From the NCBI GenBank assembly GCA_021794075.1, contig JAJYRM010000022.1, positions 1 to 42,649 of the forward strand: 42,649 bases of DNA. Direction: 5' to 3'. Origin of the DNA: Bacteroidota bacterium. Lineage in GTDB: Bacteria > Bacteroidota > Ignavibacteria > Kryptoniales > JAKASW01. The position numbers and the translations under genes are program-made. The first letter of the stretch is position 1. Every line of letters begins with the position of its first letter. Below the pieces are notes generated by a model. It did not search any database. It was given only the letters and a program-made list of their open reading frames with translations, and had not been told where the DNA came from. Positions 16,301 to 25,039 of the stretch are shown here, piece after piece.

Positions 16301-17115
16301 TGGACCTCTTTCACATCGGGTTTATACCCGTTTCGGTGATAGACATTATCGATATCGCCATCGTCGCCTTCATTTTCTACAAGCTTTACCAGGTGATGCG
16401 CGGGACGGTCGCGGCTCAGATTTTCATCGGCCTTCTCATGATCCTTGCGCTCTCATTTGCGGCCCAGGCTCTCGGCATGCGTGCGCTCGGTTGGCTCCTC
16501 GGAACGCTGACAAATATTTGGGTCATCGCCTTCATCGTGCTTTTCCAACCTGAGCTTAGGAGATTGTTTCTTTATTTTGGGAAGAACAGCTTCGTAAGGT
16601 TCTTCATTCATATTGACATCAGCGAGACCGTTGACGAGATTGCCGACGCCGCTACGGAGCTGAGCAACAGGCAGCACGGCGCGTTGATCGTCATAGTTCG
16701 TGGGAGTGCGCTCCGCACGATAATTGAGACGGGCGAGGAGATACGCGCCAAGGTTTCCAAAGGCCTCCTCGTGACGATATTTAATCCGAAGGCTCCGCTT
16801 CACGACGGGGCAGTGGTGGTGAGAGGGGACACGATCGAAGCCGCCCGGTGCACACTTCCCTTGAGTTCCACGACAAAGCTCGGCGGCTACGTGCTCGGCA
16901 TGAGGCATCGCGCGGGGCTTGGTATGTCGGAACAGAGCGACGCTCTCATCGTCATAGTTTCGGAAGAGACCGGCACGATATCCGTGGCGGAGGACGGCAT
17001 TCTTACCCGCGGCCTCTCGCCCGAAGGTTTGCGTCGGCGGCTTAAGGAGACTCTGCCTCGACCGTCCGATAAGGGGGCGAAGTCGATACTTAGGCGCGCG
17101 ACCGAAGATGCCTAG
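16300..17115 (+). CDS. cdaA: diadenylate cyclase CdaA (c-di-AMP synthase)
   Basis: Membrane-bound diadenylate cyclase that condenses two ATP into the second messenger c-di-AMP, which governs osmolyte transport and wall homeostasis. The 271-residue protein has three N-terminal membrane segments (about 10-30, 35-58, 65-85) and a cytoplasmic DAC domain with both catalytic motifs, DGA at 169-171 (LHDGAVVV) and RHR at 202-204 (GMRHRAGLGMSEQSDA). The short C-terminal tail is typical of CdaA. No cdaR- or glmM-like gene follows, in contrast to Firmicutes; its regulators, if any, lie elsewhere. It overlaps folP by one base and the next gene by eight. Confidence 0.95.
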   Translation: MDLFHIGFIPVSVIDIIDIAIVAFIFYKLYQVMRGTVAAQIFIGLLMILALSFAAQALGMRALGWLLGTLTNIWVIAFIVLFQPELRRLFLYFGKNSFVRFFIHIDISETVDEIADAATELSNRQHGALIVIVRGSALRTIIETGEEIRAKVSKGLLVTIFNPKAPLHDGAVVVRGDTIEAARCTLPLSSTTKLGGYVLGMRHRAGLGMSEQSDALIVIVSEETGTISVAEDGILTRGLSPEGLRRRLKETLPRPSDKGAKSILRRATEDA

Positions 17116-17794
17116 GGTTGCGGTAGTCATCCCCGCTCATAACGCGTCACGAACCCTAGCGGAGCTCATATCGCGGGTCTCCCGGCAGGTGCAGCCGGAA
17201 GACATCTTCGTAGTCGATGATGGTTCGACAGACGGGACCGAGCTCATTGCCCGAGACCTCGGAGTCTGGCTCCTCAGGCATTCGGCTAAGAAGGGAAAGG
17301 GAGTCGCGCTCAGGGATGGCGCTATGAAGGCCCTTGAGTTGAATTATGAGATGGTTATCACGATGGACTCGGATCTGCAACACGATCCGGAGGAAATTCC
17401 GGCTTTCATAGATGCCGCTTCAAGGTTTGATCTTGTCATTGGCAAACGTAACATCTCCACGAAAGATATGCCGGTCCACAGATTTCTATCCAATTCACTA
17501 ACTTCACGCATACTTTCGTCAAGGACGGGAGCCAACATCGAAGACAGCCAGTGCGGTTACAGGCTATATAAATCCGAAGTCCTTAGGAAGGTCGATTCGA
17601 GTTGCCGCCATTTCGATTACGAATCCGATATGCTGCTCAAAACTGTGTTGGCTGGTTATCGCGTCGGGTTTATTCCCGTTAAGACGATTTATAACGAATC
17701 AGTAAGCTACATCAGGATAATTGACATACTTCGTTTCATCAGAGTTTATTTAAAATCATTCCTAAGATTAAATGACAAAATCCGGACTGCTTGA
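17108..17794 (+). CDS. family 2 glycosyltransferase, dolichyl-phosphate-mannose-synthase-like
   Basis: GT-A-fold inverting transferase that would move a sugar from a nucleotide donor to a lipid carrier or glycan on the cytoplasmic face of the membrane. In 228 residues it shows the N-terminal VVIPAHNASRTL, DDGSTDGT (37-44), KKGKGVALRDG, the metal-binding DSD at 87-89, and QHDPEEIP. There is no obvious membrane segment at the C-terminus, so it resembles the compact DPM1-type enzymes rather than GtrB. Substrate cannot be told from sequence. It overlaps cdaA by eight bases and pcm by 23, so expression is coupled to its neighbours. Confidence 0.88.
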   Translation: MPRVAVVIPAHNASRTLAELISRVSRQVQPEDIFVVDDGSTDGTELIARDLGVWLLRHSAKKGKGVALRDGAMKALELNYEMVITMDSDLQHDPEEIPAFIDAASRFDLVIGKRNISTKDMPVHRFLSNSLTSRILSSRTGANIEDSQCGYRLYKSEVLRKVDSSCRHFDYESDMLLKTVLAGYRVGFIPVKTIYNESVSYIRIIDILRFIRVYLKSFLRLNDKIRTA

Positions 17795-18443
17795 TAAATT
17801 CCGCGAAGCTCGCGAGGAAATGGTACAGTTGCTCGCGGACCGCGGAATTTCTGACGAACGCGTGCTAGCGGCGATGCTGCAGGTGGAAAGACACCTGTTT
17901 ATACCGATCCCGCTGCGCAATCATGCCTACGACGATGTGGCGCTTCCGATCGGCGAAGGGCAGACGATATCCCAGCCTTTCACCGTCGCTTTTATGACCG
18001 AGGCTCTCCATGTTCAAAATCTTGACAAGGTGCTGGAGATAGGAACGGGAAGCGGTTATCAGACGGCGATCCTTGCTGCAATGGGGGCGAGGGTTTTTAC
18101 TATCGAAAGGATACCTGCTTTACTTAAGAGCGCGAAGGTGGTGCTGGACAGCATGGATGTCCGGTACATTTCGAAATGCAGCGACGGCTCGATCGGTTGG
18201 AAAGAATCTTCACCATTTGATGGAATAGTCGTGACCGCCGGAAGTCCGGCCGTGCCCAAATCTCTAGTCGAACAACTGAGAGTAGGTGGAAAACTGGTAG
18301 TGCCGGTTGGGCCCCAGGATTTCCAGCAGATGAACATCATTACAAAGACCAACGAAGACAACGAATATTCGGTTGAAGAAAAATCGGATTTTAAGTTCGT
18401 TCCATTGATCGGGAGGGATGGCTGGCCCGAACACGATGGCTGA
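17772..18443 (+). CDS. pcm: protein-L-isoaspartate O-methyltransferase
   Basis: Uses S-adenosylmethionine to methylate isoaspartyl residues in damaged proteins, beginning their repair. The 223-residue protein has the PCMT-specific segment RHLFIPIPLRNHAYDDVALP and GQTISQPF (about 40-70) ahead of the SAM motif I, VLEIGTGSGYQTAIL (87-101), then the family's late GGKLVVPVG. Length and order match the family. It starts 23 bases inside the glycosyltransferase gene and itself overlaps miaA by 26 bases at the chosen miaA start. Confidence 0.93.
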   Translation: MTKSGLLDKFREAREEMVQLLADRGISDERVLAAMLQVERHLFIPIPLRNHAYDDVALPIGEGQTISQPFTVAFMTEALHVQNLDKVLEIGTGSGYQTAILAAMGARVFTIERIPALLKSAKVVLDSMDVRYISKCSDGSIGWKESSPFDGIVVTAGSPAVPKSLVEQLRVGGKLVVPVGPQDFQQMNIITKTNEDNEYSVEEKSDFKFVPLIGRDGWPEHDG

Positions 18444-19413
18444 CGGCGCCGGTTTCACAAATCAAAAATTCGCGGTGGCTATTGTTGGACCGACTTGCAG
18501 CGGAAAGACGGCCATCAGTATGGAGCTGTCCAAGCTTGTCGAATGTGAGATAGTTTCCGCCGACTCACGACAGGTGTACAGGCTGATTGACATCGGGACA
18601 GCGAAACCGACGGCGGATGAGATGTCGATCGTTCCTCACCATCTGGTCGACATAGCCCCTTTAGATGAATTGGTGAGCGCGGGCGTCTATGGAAAGTTGG
18701 CACGGGATACAGTCGCGGAAATTTTCGCTAGACACAAGTTACCTCTAATCGTTGGGGGGTCAGGTTTGTACATCAGGGCAATTGTAGACGGCCTTTTTGA
18801 CGCGCCCGAGATAGACATGGGAATTAGAGAAGAGTTGAGAGGCAGGCTTAAATCGGAAGGGGCAGGGAAATTGCTCGAGGAGCTGAAGCTTGTTGATCCC
18901 GACGCGGCCAAAGGCCTTGTCCCTCAGAATTACAAGAGAATTCTCAGGGCCCTTGAGGTCTATCGGACGTCAGGAAAAAAGATATCGACCCTTCGTGTCG
19001 AACGCACCCAAAAGCCTGACTTCGAGACAATTCAGTTCGGTATTGTTCTGGAAAGGAATGAGTTGTACAGGAGAATCGAAAGCCGCGTGGACGAAATGAT
19101 AGCGGCCGGTCTGATCGAGGAAGTTAAGGAGCTACTGCGAAGGGGATTTGACCCGGAACTGAATTCTCTCCAGACGGTCGGTTACAAGGAATCAATTGGT
19201 TATGTGCAGGGGAAGTTAAGATTTGAGGACATGGTATCGCTCATAAAAATGAACACCAGGAGATATGCCAAGCGGCAGCTGACGTGGTTCAGGAAGGACC
19301 CGAGGATTATTTGGCTGAATGCGGATGGGAAAAGTGCGAAGAGCTTGGCTAGGGAGATTTATGAAAATTTCGAATCCGCGCCTTGGGCGCTAAAAGACCT
19401 TACGCACCGTTGA
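18418..19413 (+). CDS. miaA: tRNA dimethylallyltransferase MiaA
   Basis: Transfers a dimethylallyl group to N6 of adenosine 37 in tRNAs that read UNN codons. The 331-residue protein has a P-loop GPTCSGKT (24-31), the DSRQVYR motif (49-55), GTAKPT, HHLVD, and GGSGLYIRA; then QTVGYKE and the C-terminal RRYAKRQLTWFRKD. The first ATG (18418) overlaps pcm by 26 bases; a second ATG at 18436, six codons on, is possible. Its stop lies 14 bases inside the convergent LOG gene. It uses DMAPP, which dxr (about 6 kb further on) helps to supply, a metabolic link rather than an operon. Confidence 0.95.
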   Translation: MAGPNTMADGAGFTNQKFAVAIVGPTCSGKTAISMELSKLVECEIVSADSRQVYRLIDIGTAKPTADEMSIVPHHLVDIAPLDELVSAGVYGKLARDTVAEIFARHKLPLIVGGSGLYIRAIVDGLFDAPEIDMGIREELRGRLKSEGAGKLLEELKLVDPDAAKGLVPQNYKRILRALEVYRTSGKKISTLRVERTQKPDFETIQFGIVLERNELYRRIESRVDEMIAAGLIEEVKELLRRGFDPELNSLQTVGYKESIGYVQGKLRFEDMVSLIKMNTRRYAKRQLTWFRKDPRIIWLNADGKSAKSLAREIYENFESAPWALKDLTHR

Positions 19414-19972
19414 GGGACTTAATCATCATGGCCGCCGCGTCTGCCGCATCTTTCGCGATCTTCACATAGCTCGCGGTGGATTTCATACCTTCTGACACCA
19501 GTTCATTCCCGAGCAGATCGACAACAGGCTTCCAGAAATCCGATACTACAATGATCGGTTTCTTAGTAATCATCTCTTTATTCATGAGTTCCCACACCAT
19601 CGACAACTCCACCATAGTTCCTGTTCCGCCTTTGAGCACAACGTACCCGTCTCCGAGTTCAATAAGCTTTTGCAATCGCTCAAATATGGTCCTGGTGTGA
19701 ACCTGAACATTAACGTACTGGTTTGGCGAGGGGGAGAATACAGCGGAAGTGACGCCTATTATCTTCACATCGCATTCAGCGGCGCCCCTTGAGATGGCTT
19801 CCATGGTTCCGCGATAGCCGCCTGTGCAGACAGACAATCCCTTTTTGGCAAGGAGCCTGCCAATTAAAACGGCGTCCTCGTATTCGGGAGAACCTTCTAC
19901 CGGCTTGCTGCTCCCGAAGATGGTGACGATTTTCCCGGGTGCGGGTGGGATTGTTTGGTCTGCTTCAGACAC
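19400..19972 (-). CDS. LOG-family (lysine decarboxylase-like fold) protein
   Basis: Rossmann-fold protein related to cytokinin-activating LOG phosphoribohydrolases and TIGR00725/TIGR00730 proteins. The 190-residue sequence has FGSSKP (19-24), GGYRGTMEAISRGA (about 51-64) and KGGTGTMVEL in place of the usual PGGxGTxxE; the active-site Glu is kept but the Pro is Lys. Many relatives are LOG-type nucleotide 5'-monophosphate hydrolases, but bacterial members outside the true LOGs are poorly known. It starts with GTG five bases after the stop of the LysM transglycosylase, so the two are an operon. Its end overlaps convergent miaA by 14 bases. Confidence 0.85.
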   Translation of the reverse strand: MSEADQTIPPAPGKIVTIFGSSKPVEGSPEYEDAVLIGRLLAKKGLSVCTGGYRGTMEAISRGAAECDVKIIGVTSAVFSPSPNQYVNVQVHTRTIFERLQKLIELGDGYVVLKGGTGTMVELSMVWELMNKEMITKKPIIVVSDFWKPVVDLLGNELVSEGMKSTASYVKIAKDAADAAAMMIKSLNGA

Positions 19973-19977
19973 AGATG

Positions 19978-22332
19978 TCAGTTATAGATTACGAGCCTCT
20001 GGCCGGGATGAATGTCCGGAGCTGTTCCGTTCCATTCTCTCAACTGGTTCATGCTAACTCCAAACTTTCTGGCTATGCTCCAAAGCGAATCGCCCCTGCG
20101 AACCCTGTAAATGGTCTTGGAGTCTGTCGTCTCGGCCAGCATGTTGCCGGTGCCTTTGTTCCCAGCCAGGTAAGGTGAACTTACTCGAAGTCGAGCGCCT
20201 GCTTGTATTCTACTTCCGCCGAGATTGTTCCAATCTTTGAGATCGGCCACCGTGATTCCGTACCGGAAAGCAATACTGCTAAGCGTCTCTCCACTTCTAA
20301 CAACATGGTACTGGGAGCGGGTACCGGTTGGATTACTGGGTTTGACCATCGATATCGCGGCTGGAGTTTTGTGACTGGGTGGATCTGCCGTGACAGCTGC
20401 CACCAGCAATCTCATCCTTGGCCGGATAAACGAGTTTCTCAGATGGTTGAGCCTCTTCAGCTTTGCAACGGACATTCCATAAGCCGCAGCGATGCCGCTA
20501 AGTGTCTCACCCCTTTTGACGACGTGATACCGCGAACCAGTGCCTGTTGCGTTCTTGCGCTTGACTACCTGTATCACCGAGGCGCTCTGGCTGGGAGGAT
20601 CCGGCGTGACCGCTGCTACCAATAGTCTCATCCTCGGTTTGATGAATGAGCTGCTGAGATGGTTGAGCCTCTCCAGTCTCGCGACCGATATTCCGTAAGC
20701 CGCGGCAATGCCGCTCAACGTCTCGCCTCTCCGGACGATGTGCACGCCCGAGTTGCTTCGTCTCGCGGAAGCAAGACGGCCAAACCTGATCTGGGCTTCA
20801 CGTTGGTAGTAAGAGCTGTTGACGGGGATAATCAACCGCATTCCGGGATATATCCGGCTACGTCGCCACGAAAGATGGTTCGCCATGCGAAGCGATGTGA
20901 GGCTTACTCCGTAATCATGGGATATAGTCCAGAGAGTCTCGCCATATCGCACTGTGTGGAATGCCCATGTAAGTCTTTCGGACGCCGGGAGCTTTTGATA
21001 ATCGGCGGCGAAAACCGGTCCCATTCCCTGCGGCACCAACAGAGGATAGCCGTTCTCACCATATTGAGGAGGGGTTACTCCGTGGACGAGCTCCGGGTTC
21101 ATAGCCATCAAAGAATCATAATCCATACCTGCCGCGTCCGCGAGGACCCTTAAGTCGACACTTTCTGGGATTCTGACGGTATCACACGGCGGAGGAGCCG
21201 GAGCGAGGCTGTCCGCAAAGCCATATTCCTTTGGATTCAAGGCAATCATTGTGACTGCTATGTACTGAGGAACATAGTTCCTTGTTTCCCGAGGGAGATA
21301 TCTTTCGATCTTCCAAAAATCTCTGTACCCGCCGCTTCGCCAGATCGCCCTGTTTACCGATCCCGTGCCGCAGTTGTACGCGGCAATCGCGAGGTACCAG
21401 TTCTTGTAATAGTTGTATAGATCCTTTAGGTGGCTTGCCGCCGCTTCCGTTGCCAGAACAGGATTGCGTCTCTCATCGTACCACCAGTTCGAGCGGAGTC
21501 CATAGAGAGCTCCGGTCGAACGAATAAATTGCCACAGGCCGACCGCTCTCGCCCACGACCGCGCATCAGGGTTAAGTCCGCTCTCAGGCATCGAGAGGTA
21601 TGCAATTTCCGGGGGAAGAGAATCCGCCATAAAAATCTTCTTCATCATTGGAATGTATATGCCGGATCGGTATATCCATTCCTGCATATGCCAGCGTCCT
21701 CTTGTAGTGAAGAATTTCAGGTTCTGCTCGACATACCTGTTCATTACAAGCGGGACCTTCACGGTCGCGAGGTGCTCCGGCTTCGGAAACTTTGTTCCAT
21801 TCACATTAATTGAATCGACAATCTGCGAAAGCTTTTCCTGGAGGGCAAATACCGACGTGCCGGGACCAAGGTTTTGGATTGTGGATATATATTTCTCATA
21901 ATCCCCGATGATCCTTTGGCTGAGATCCACAAAATCAGAATCGCTCTCAATCCCGGGGTAGTAACTCAGGTCATTGAGCACGTTGATTGCTTTTTCAAAT
22001 TCGATGGCAGAAGAGTCCTGATTCCCGACCACCTGCAGCCTGAGCGCATTCGAGTATCTGTCGCGAGCGATACCCATCAGTCTGTCGACCGCGTCGTCAT
22101 CAGTTAAAATTGAATCGAGCCCGTCTCTATACAATGATTGAAGTTTCGATTGCTGGACGATTGCCTTTCGGCTCATTTCGATGGACGACTTCAAGCTCAT
22201 GGTGTCCAACGCCGCAAGCCTGTCGCCTGATGGCTTTTCGAGTCCTCTATTCGAGGAGCACGAAAAAGAAATGACTGCGAATAGCCCCCCAATTACCAAT
22301 AAAACTAAACGATTTCTAAGCATTTGCCTCAT
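19978..22332 (-). CDS. MltD-like lytic transglycosylase lipoprotein with five LysM domains
   Basis: Cleaves the glycan strands of peptidoglycan. The 784-residue protein begins with a lipoprotein signal peptide with lipobox SFSC (Cys25). After a helical region of about 200 residues comes the SLT domain: catalytic Glu250 in MPESGLNP, the GLWQFI motif near 265, and AYNCGTGSVNRAI near 318. Five LysM peptidoglycan-binding domains follow at about 458-503, 530-573, 602-645, 675-718 and 741-784. E. coli MltD has two LysMs, so this one is unusually long. A sigma70-like promoter lies just upstream. It forms a two-gene operon with the LOG protein. It could be called mltD, but orthology is unproven. Confidence 0.93.
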   Translation of the reverse strand: MRQMLRNRLVLLVIGGLFAVISFSCSSNRGLEKPSGDRLAALDTMSLKSSIEMSRKAIVQQSKLQSLYRDGLDSILTDDDAVDRLMGIARDRYSNALRLQVVGNQDSSAIEFEKAINVLNDLSYYPGIESDSDFVDLSQRIIGDYEKYISTIQNLGPGTSVFALQEKLSQIVDSINVNGTKFPKPEHLATVKVPLVMNRYVEQNLKFFTTRGRWHMQEWIYRSGIYIPMMKKIFMADSLPPEIAYLSMPESGLNPDARSWARAVGLWQFIRSTGALYGLRSNWWYDERRNPVLATEAAASHLKDLYNYYKNWYLAIAAYNCGTGSVNRAIWRSGGYRDFWKIERYLPRETRNYVPQYIAVTMIALNPKEYGFADSLAPAPPPCDTVRIPESVDLRVLADAAGMDYDSLMAMNPELVHGVTPPQYGENGYPLLVPQGMGPVFAADYQKLPASERLTWAFHTVRYGETLWTISHDYGVSLTSLRMANHLSWRRSRIYPGMRLIIPVNSSYYQREAQIRFGRLASARRSNSGVHIVRRGETLSGIAAAYGISVARLERLNHLSSSFIKPRMRLLVAAVTPDPPSQSASVIQVVKRKNATGTGSRYHVVKRGETLSGIAAAYGMSVAKLKRLNHLRNSFIRPRMRLLVAAVTADPPSHKTPAAISMVKPSNPTGTRSQYHVVRSGETLSSIAFRYGITVADLKDWNNLGGSRIQAGARLRVSSPYLAGNKGTGNMLAETTDSKTIYRVRRGDSLWSIARKFGVSMNQLREWNGTAPDIHPGQRLVIYN
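20314..20748 (-). repeat. tandem LysM-plus-linker duplication inside the transglycosylase gene
   Basis: Residues 529-600 and 601-673 are two consecutive units of about 72-73 residues that match over both the LysM domain and its linker. Both share GETLSGIAAAYG, the RLNHL turn, RPRMRLLVAAVT or KPRMRLLVAAVT, then DPPS and a closing TGT. The linkers are normally variable, so their similarity suggests a recent duplication of one LysM-linker module. Confidence 0.75.
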
Positions 22333-22352
22333 TCATTAGAGAAATTCTTTCA

Positions 22353-22381
22353 AATATATGGCCATAGCATGGCTTTGTCAA
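22353..22381 (-). promoter_or_regulatory. sigma70-type promoter of the LysM transglycosylase-LOG operon
   Basis: On the minus strand TTGACA (22381-22376) is a perfect -35 and TATATT (22358-22353) a near-perfect -10, separated by 17 bases. The ATG at 22332 would then have a leader of only about 14 bases. The -10 continues as TATATTTG, which also fits the Bacteroidota -7 element. Confidence 0.7.
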
Positions 22382-22476
22382 GAACGAGTTTAAACGTCGG
22401 GTGGAACTGATTATCCTACTAAGACTTAACTCTCGTCCGTCCTAATATCGGATTTCCTCCGCTTTGCTACAGTGGC

Positions 22477-24138
22477 TCAGAACACAACCGGTTCTTCGTA
22501 AACTCCGAAAACTTCCTTCAACGTATCGCACATCTCTCCGATTGTGACGTATGCCCGTGTCGCGTTTATCAGTTCCGGCATGAGGTTGCTCCCGTCCCTC
22601 GCCGCCGCCAAGAGGTTGCTGATGGCCTTCTTTGCGTCCGCCTCGCTGCGTCCTGTTTTAACTTCTGCTACGCGGGTTCGCTGTTTGGTTTCAACTTCCT
22701 TGGAAATCTCAAGTATTGGTATCGAAAGTTGTTCGTCCTCCTGGACGAATTCATTGACCCCAACGATAATCTTTTCTTTTCGGTCGAGCTCCTGCTGGTA
22801 TCTGTATGCCGCCTCGGCAATCTCTCTCTGGAAAAAGCCCTGTTCTATTGCGGGGATTACGCCGCCAAGCGACTCGATTTTCACAAAGTAACTTTCCGCT
22901 TCCGCCTCCAGCCTGTTCGTCATGCTCTCTATGAAGTAGCTTCCTGCCAGCGGATCGATGGTGTTTGCAACTCCAGTCTCGTACGCGAGTATCTGCTGTG
23001 TGCGAAGCGCTATCGTCACCGCCTTCTCGCTTGGAAGGGCGAGCGTTTCGTCCATAGAATTGGTATGCAGTGACTGAGTCCCGCCGAGCACGGCCGCGAG
23101 TGCCTGATAAGCGGTACGGACAATATTGTTCTCCGGCTGCTGAGCTGTCAGGGAACAGCCGGCGGTCTGCGTGTGAAACCTGAGTGCGAGCGTCCGTGGA
23201 TTCTTCGCGCCATATTTCTCTTTCATTCTCCTCGCCCAGATTCTCCGAGCCGCGCGATACTTGGCTATTTCCTCGAAGAAATCGATATGGGAGTTGAAGA
23301 AGAAAGAAATCTGTGGGACAAATTCATCGACATTCAAACCGGCTGCCATCCCAGCTTCAACGTAAGCGAAACCATCCGCGAGCGTGAAGGCGAGCTCCTG
23401 TGACGCCGTCGACCCTGCCTCACGGATGTGATATCCACTCACGGAAATAGGATTCCACTTTGGCATCTCCTTGACGGTGTAGCCGAACATATCGGTTATG
23501 ATTCTCATCGAAGGCTCGGGTGGGTATATCCATTCCTTCTGCGCGATATATTCCTTCAGGATGTCGTTCTGTATCGTTCCGCGAAGTTGACTCGGCTTTA
23601 CTCCCTGTTTTTCGGCGACGACGATGTAGAATGCGAGGAGCATGGCCGCGGGGGCATTGATCGTCATCGACGTCGATACCTTGTCGAGAGGAATACCTTT
23701 GAAGAGTATTTCCATGTCTGCGAGCGAGCTTACGGACACTCCGCAGACGCCGACTTCGCCTTCTGATAGTGGATCGTCCGCGTCCCGCCCCATAAGAGTC
23801 GGGAGATCGAACGCGACGCTGAGGCCCGTCTGACCGTTTTCGAGAAGGTAATGGTAACGGCTGTTGGAGTCTTCGGGAGTGCCGAATCCGGCGAACTGTC
23901 TCATTGTCCACAGTTTGCCGCGGTACATTGTCGCGTGGATGCCACGTGTATACGGGAATTCCCCCGGGAAACCGAGGTCAGTCTCGAAATTCATTTGCGC
24001 AGTGCTCTCAGGCGTATAAAGCATGTCGACCGGTTCGCCGCTCACGGTAGTGAATTTTACCGGCCGGATCTTGTTCCCCCTGACTTTTTCTTCCCACTCG
24101 AGCTTCAGTTTCTTGAATTGTTCAAGCGATTGTGTCAT
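22477..24138 (-). CDS. B12-dependent acyl-CoA mutase large subunit, isobutyryl-CoA-mutase-like
   Basis: Large (TIM-barrel) subunit of an adenosylcobalamin-dependent acyl-CoA mutase. At 553 residues it ends before the B12-binding domain, so it needs a separate small subunit, not encoded here. It would usually be labelled methylmalonyl-CoA mutase, but the residues that read the substrate differ: RQFAGFGT has Phe82 where methylmalonyl-CoA mutase has Tyr89, and [11 protein letters not shown] has Gln200 where it has Arg207. Phe plus Gln is the known isobutyryl-CoA mutase pattern, as is LMGRDADDP at 115-123. The conserved active-site His237 in SGYHIREAG is kept. The gene overlaps the preceding membrane-protein gene by four bases (ATGA). 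Related mutases of other branched acyl-CoAs cannot be excluded. Confidence 0.88.
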   Translation of the reverse strand: MTQSLEQFKKLKLEWEEKVRGNKIRPVKFTTVSGEPVDMLYTPESTAQMNFETDLGFPGEFPYTRGIHATMYRGKLWTMRQFAGFGTPEDSNSRYHYLLENGQTGLSVAFDLPTLMGRDADDPLSEGEVGVCGVSVSSLADMEILFKGIPLDKVSTSMTINAPAAMLLAFYIVVAEKQGVKPSQLRGTIQNDILKEYIAQKEWIYPPEPSMRIITDMFGYTVKEMPKWNPISVSGYHIREAGSTASQELAFTLADGFAYVEAGMAAGLNVDEFVPQISFFFNSHIDFFEEIAKYRAARRIWARRMKEKYGAKNPRTLALRFHTQTAGCSLTAQQPENNIVRTAYQALAAVLGGTQSLHTNSMDETLALPSEKAVTIALRTQQILAYETGVANTIDPLAGSYFIESMTNRLEAEAESYFVKIESLGGVIPAIEQGFFQREIAEAAYRYQQELDRKEKIIVGVNEFVQEDEQLSIPILEISKEVETKQRTRVAEVKTGRSEADAKKAISNLLAAARDGSNLMPELINATRAYVTIGEMCDTLKEVFGVYEEPVVF

Positions 24139-24848
24139 CCATTCACCTCGTTAGGTTCTTCTCCCGTGGTGCCGGGAATACCGGATCTCATTTTGTGAGA
24201 AGAATCCGATAATATTCTGAAAACCGCCGCGCTCATCGTAAGGTAACCGACAGAAAACAGCAGCCAGTCGTACGTTTTCGGCGTGTAATTTTCCAGGCCT
24301 TTTGGGCCACTGATATACAAGATATGAAAAACTCCCGCGGTAAACGAGTAAAGAACTACGGCACATCCGATGACAAAGATCAGTATGTCCAATTTCCTCA
24401 TACGTAGGTCCGGCAATCTTCCGTGCAGTGAGAGCAGCGCAGCTGAAGCGAAGGCGAGCAACCCTGCGATGAGTAGCGGCGCAATCACAGGTCCCACCCA
24501 CATCACAGGTATGAGGAAAAGAACGTCGAACGTCGTGAACGATGGAGGCCAACCGACCGCAGCTTTCAGCACTACATAGTAGAAGATATCCCAGATCGCG
24601 AAGGCGTATATAAAGTACATGCTTCTGTCAAACTTGTTCTTGCCGGCAAGTACCGCAACCATCGCGAGCATCACGATGGTCATACCTTCACGAACTATCT
24701 CTACAATCGCAAACCTGGGGTCCAAGGTTCTGAGGGGGAAGAGCTGTTGTGCGTTCGCAAACAACATCTCGCGGAGGTAAATTACGACTGCGGCTTCGAC
24801 ATATCCCATCGCGATAGAATAGACGGTGACTGTGGATAATTTTCTCAT
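24135..24848 (-). CDS. conserved six-helix membrane protein of unknown function
   Basis: I do not recognise a characterised family. The 237-residue protein has about six membrane segments (roughly 10-28, 50-68, 77-97, 108-135, 154-176, 192-212). Charged residues sit inside or beside the helices: Glu18 in [15 protein letters not shown], Glu50 and Glu54 in IVEIVREGM, and Asp87 in IWDIFYYV, next to [13 protein letters not shown]. This pattern suggests a transporter or small-molecule-handling membrane protein rather than an anchor. Its stop overlaps the acyl-CoA mutase start by four bases, so the two are translated together. It starts with ATG 24848 in a leader without Shine-Dalgarno motif. Function is not inferable from sequence alone. 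Confidence 0.8.
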   Translation of the reverse strand: MRKLSTVTVYSIAMGYVEAAVVIYLREMLFANAQQLFPLRTLDPRFAIVEIVREGMTIVMLAMVAVLAGKNKFDRSMYFIYAFAIWDIFYYVVLKAAVGWPPSFTTFDVLFLIPVMWVGPVIAPLLIAGLLAFASAALLSLHGRLPDLRMRKLDILIFVIGCAVVLYSFTAGVFHILYISGPKGLENYTPKTYDWLLFSVGYLTMSAAVFRILSDSSHKMRSGIPGTTGEEPNEVNG

Positions 24849-24879
24849 ATTCGAATTTCAAAAAGTCGCCCGACTGATT

Positions 24880-24893
24880 CAATGTTAACATTG
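24880..24893. promoter_or_regulatory. perfect 14-bp palindrome, candidate operator
   Basis: CAATGTTAACATTG is its own reverse complement and lies 32 bases upstream of the membrane protein-mutase start, in the region divergent from dxr. A dimeric repressor (for example a TetR- or GntR-like one) commonly binds such sites. A smaller hairpin, AGTCG-CC-CGACT, sits at 24864-24875. No regulator gene is adjacent. Confidence 0.4.
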
Positions 24894-24993
24894 GCACTTT
24901 ACATCAAATGCATGAAAGGCGACGAATTCATCGGACCTGCCATGATTCACGCTAATCTTCCACCGAGCCGCGGTTTACGGATCTTATCGTTTC

Positions 24994-25022
24994 TTGCTTT
25001 GCGAAAACGGCTTATTTAAATT
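24994..25022 (+). promoter_or_regulatory. candidate promoter of dxr
   Basis: TTGCTT at 24994-24999 and TAAATT at 25017-25022 are 17 bases apart, giving a short leader of about ten bases to the dxr ATG at 25040. The same TAAATT box appears in the candidate nuo and ruvB promoters. Confidence 0.45.
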
Positions 25023-25039
25023 GGTTCACGGCAAATCAG

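Noticed and set aside
22477-24138. Plain methylmalonyl-CoA mutase call
   Set aside because: Active-site positions 82 and 200 carry Phe and Gln instead of Tyr and Arg, so the default name would mislead.
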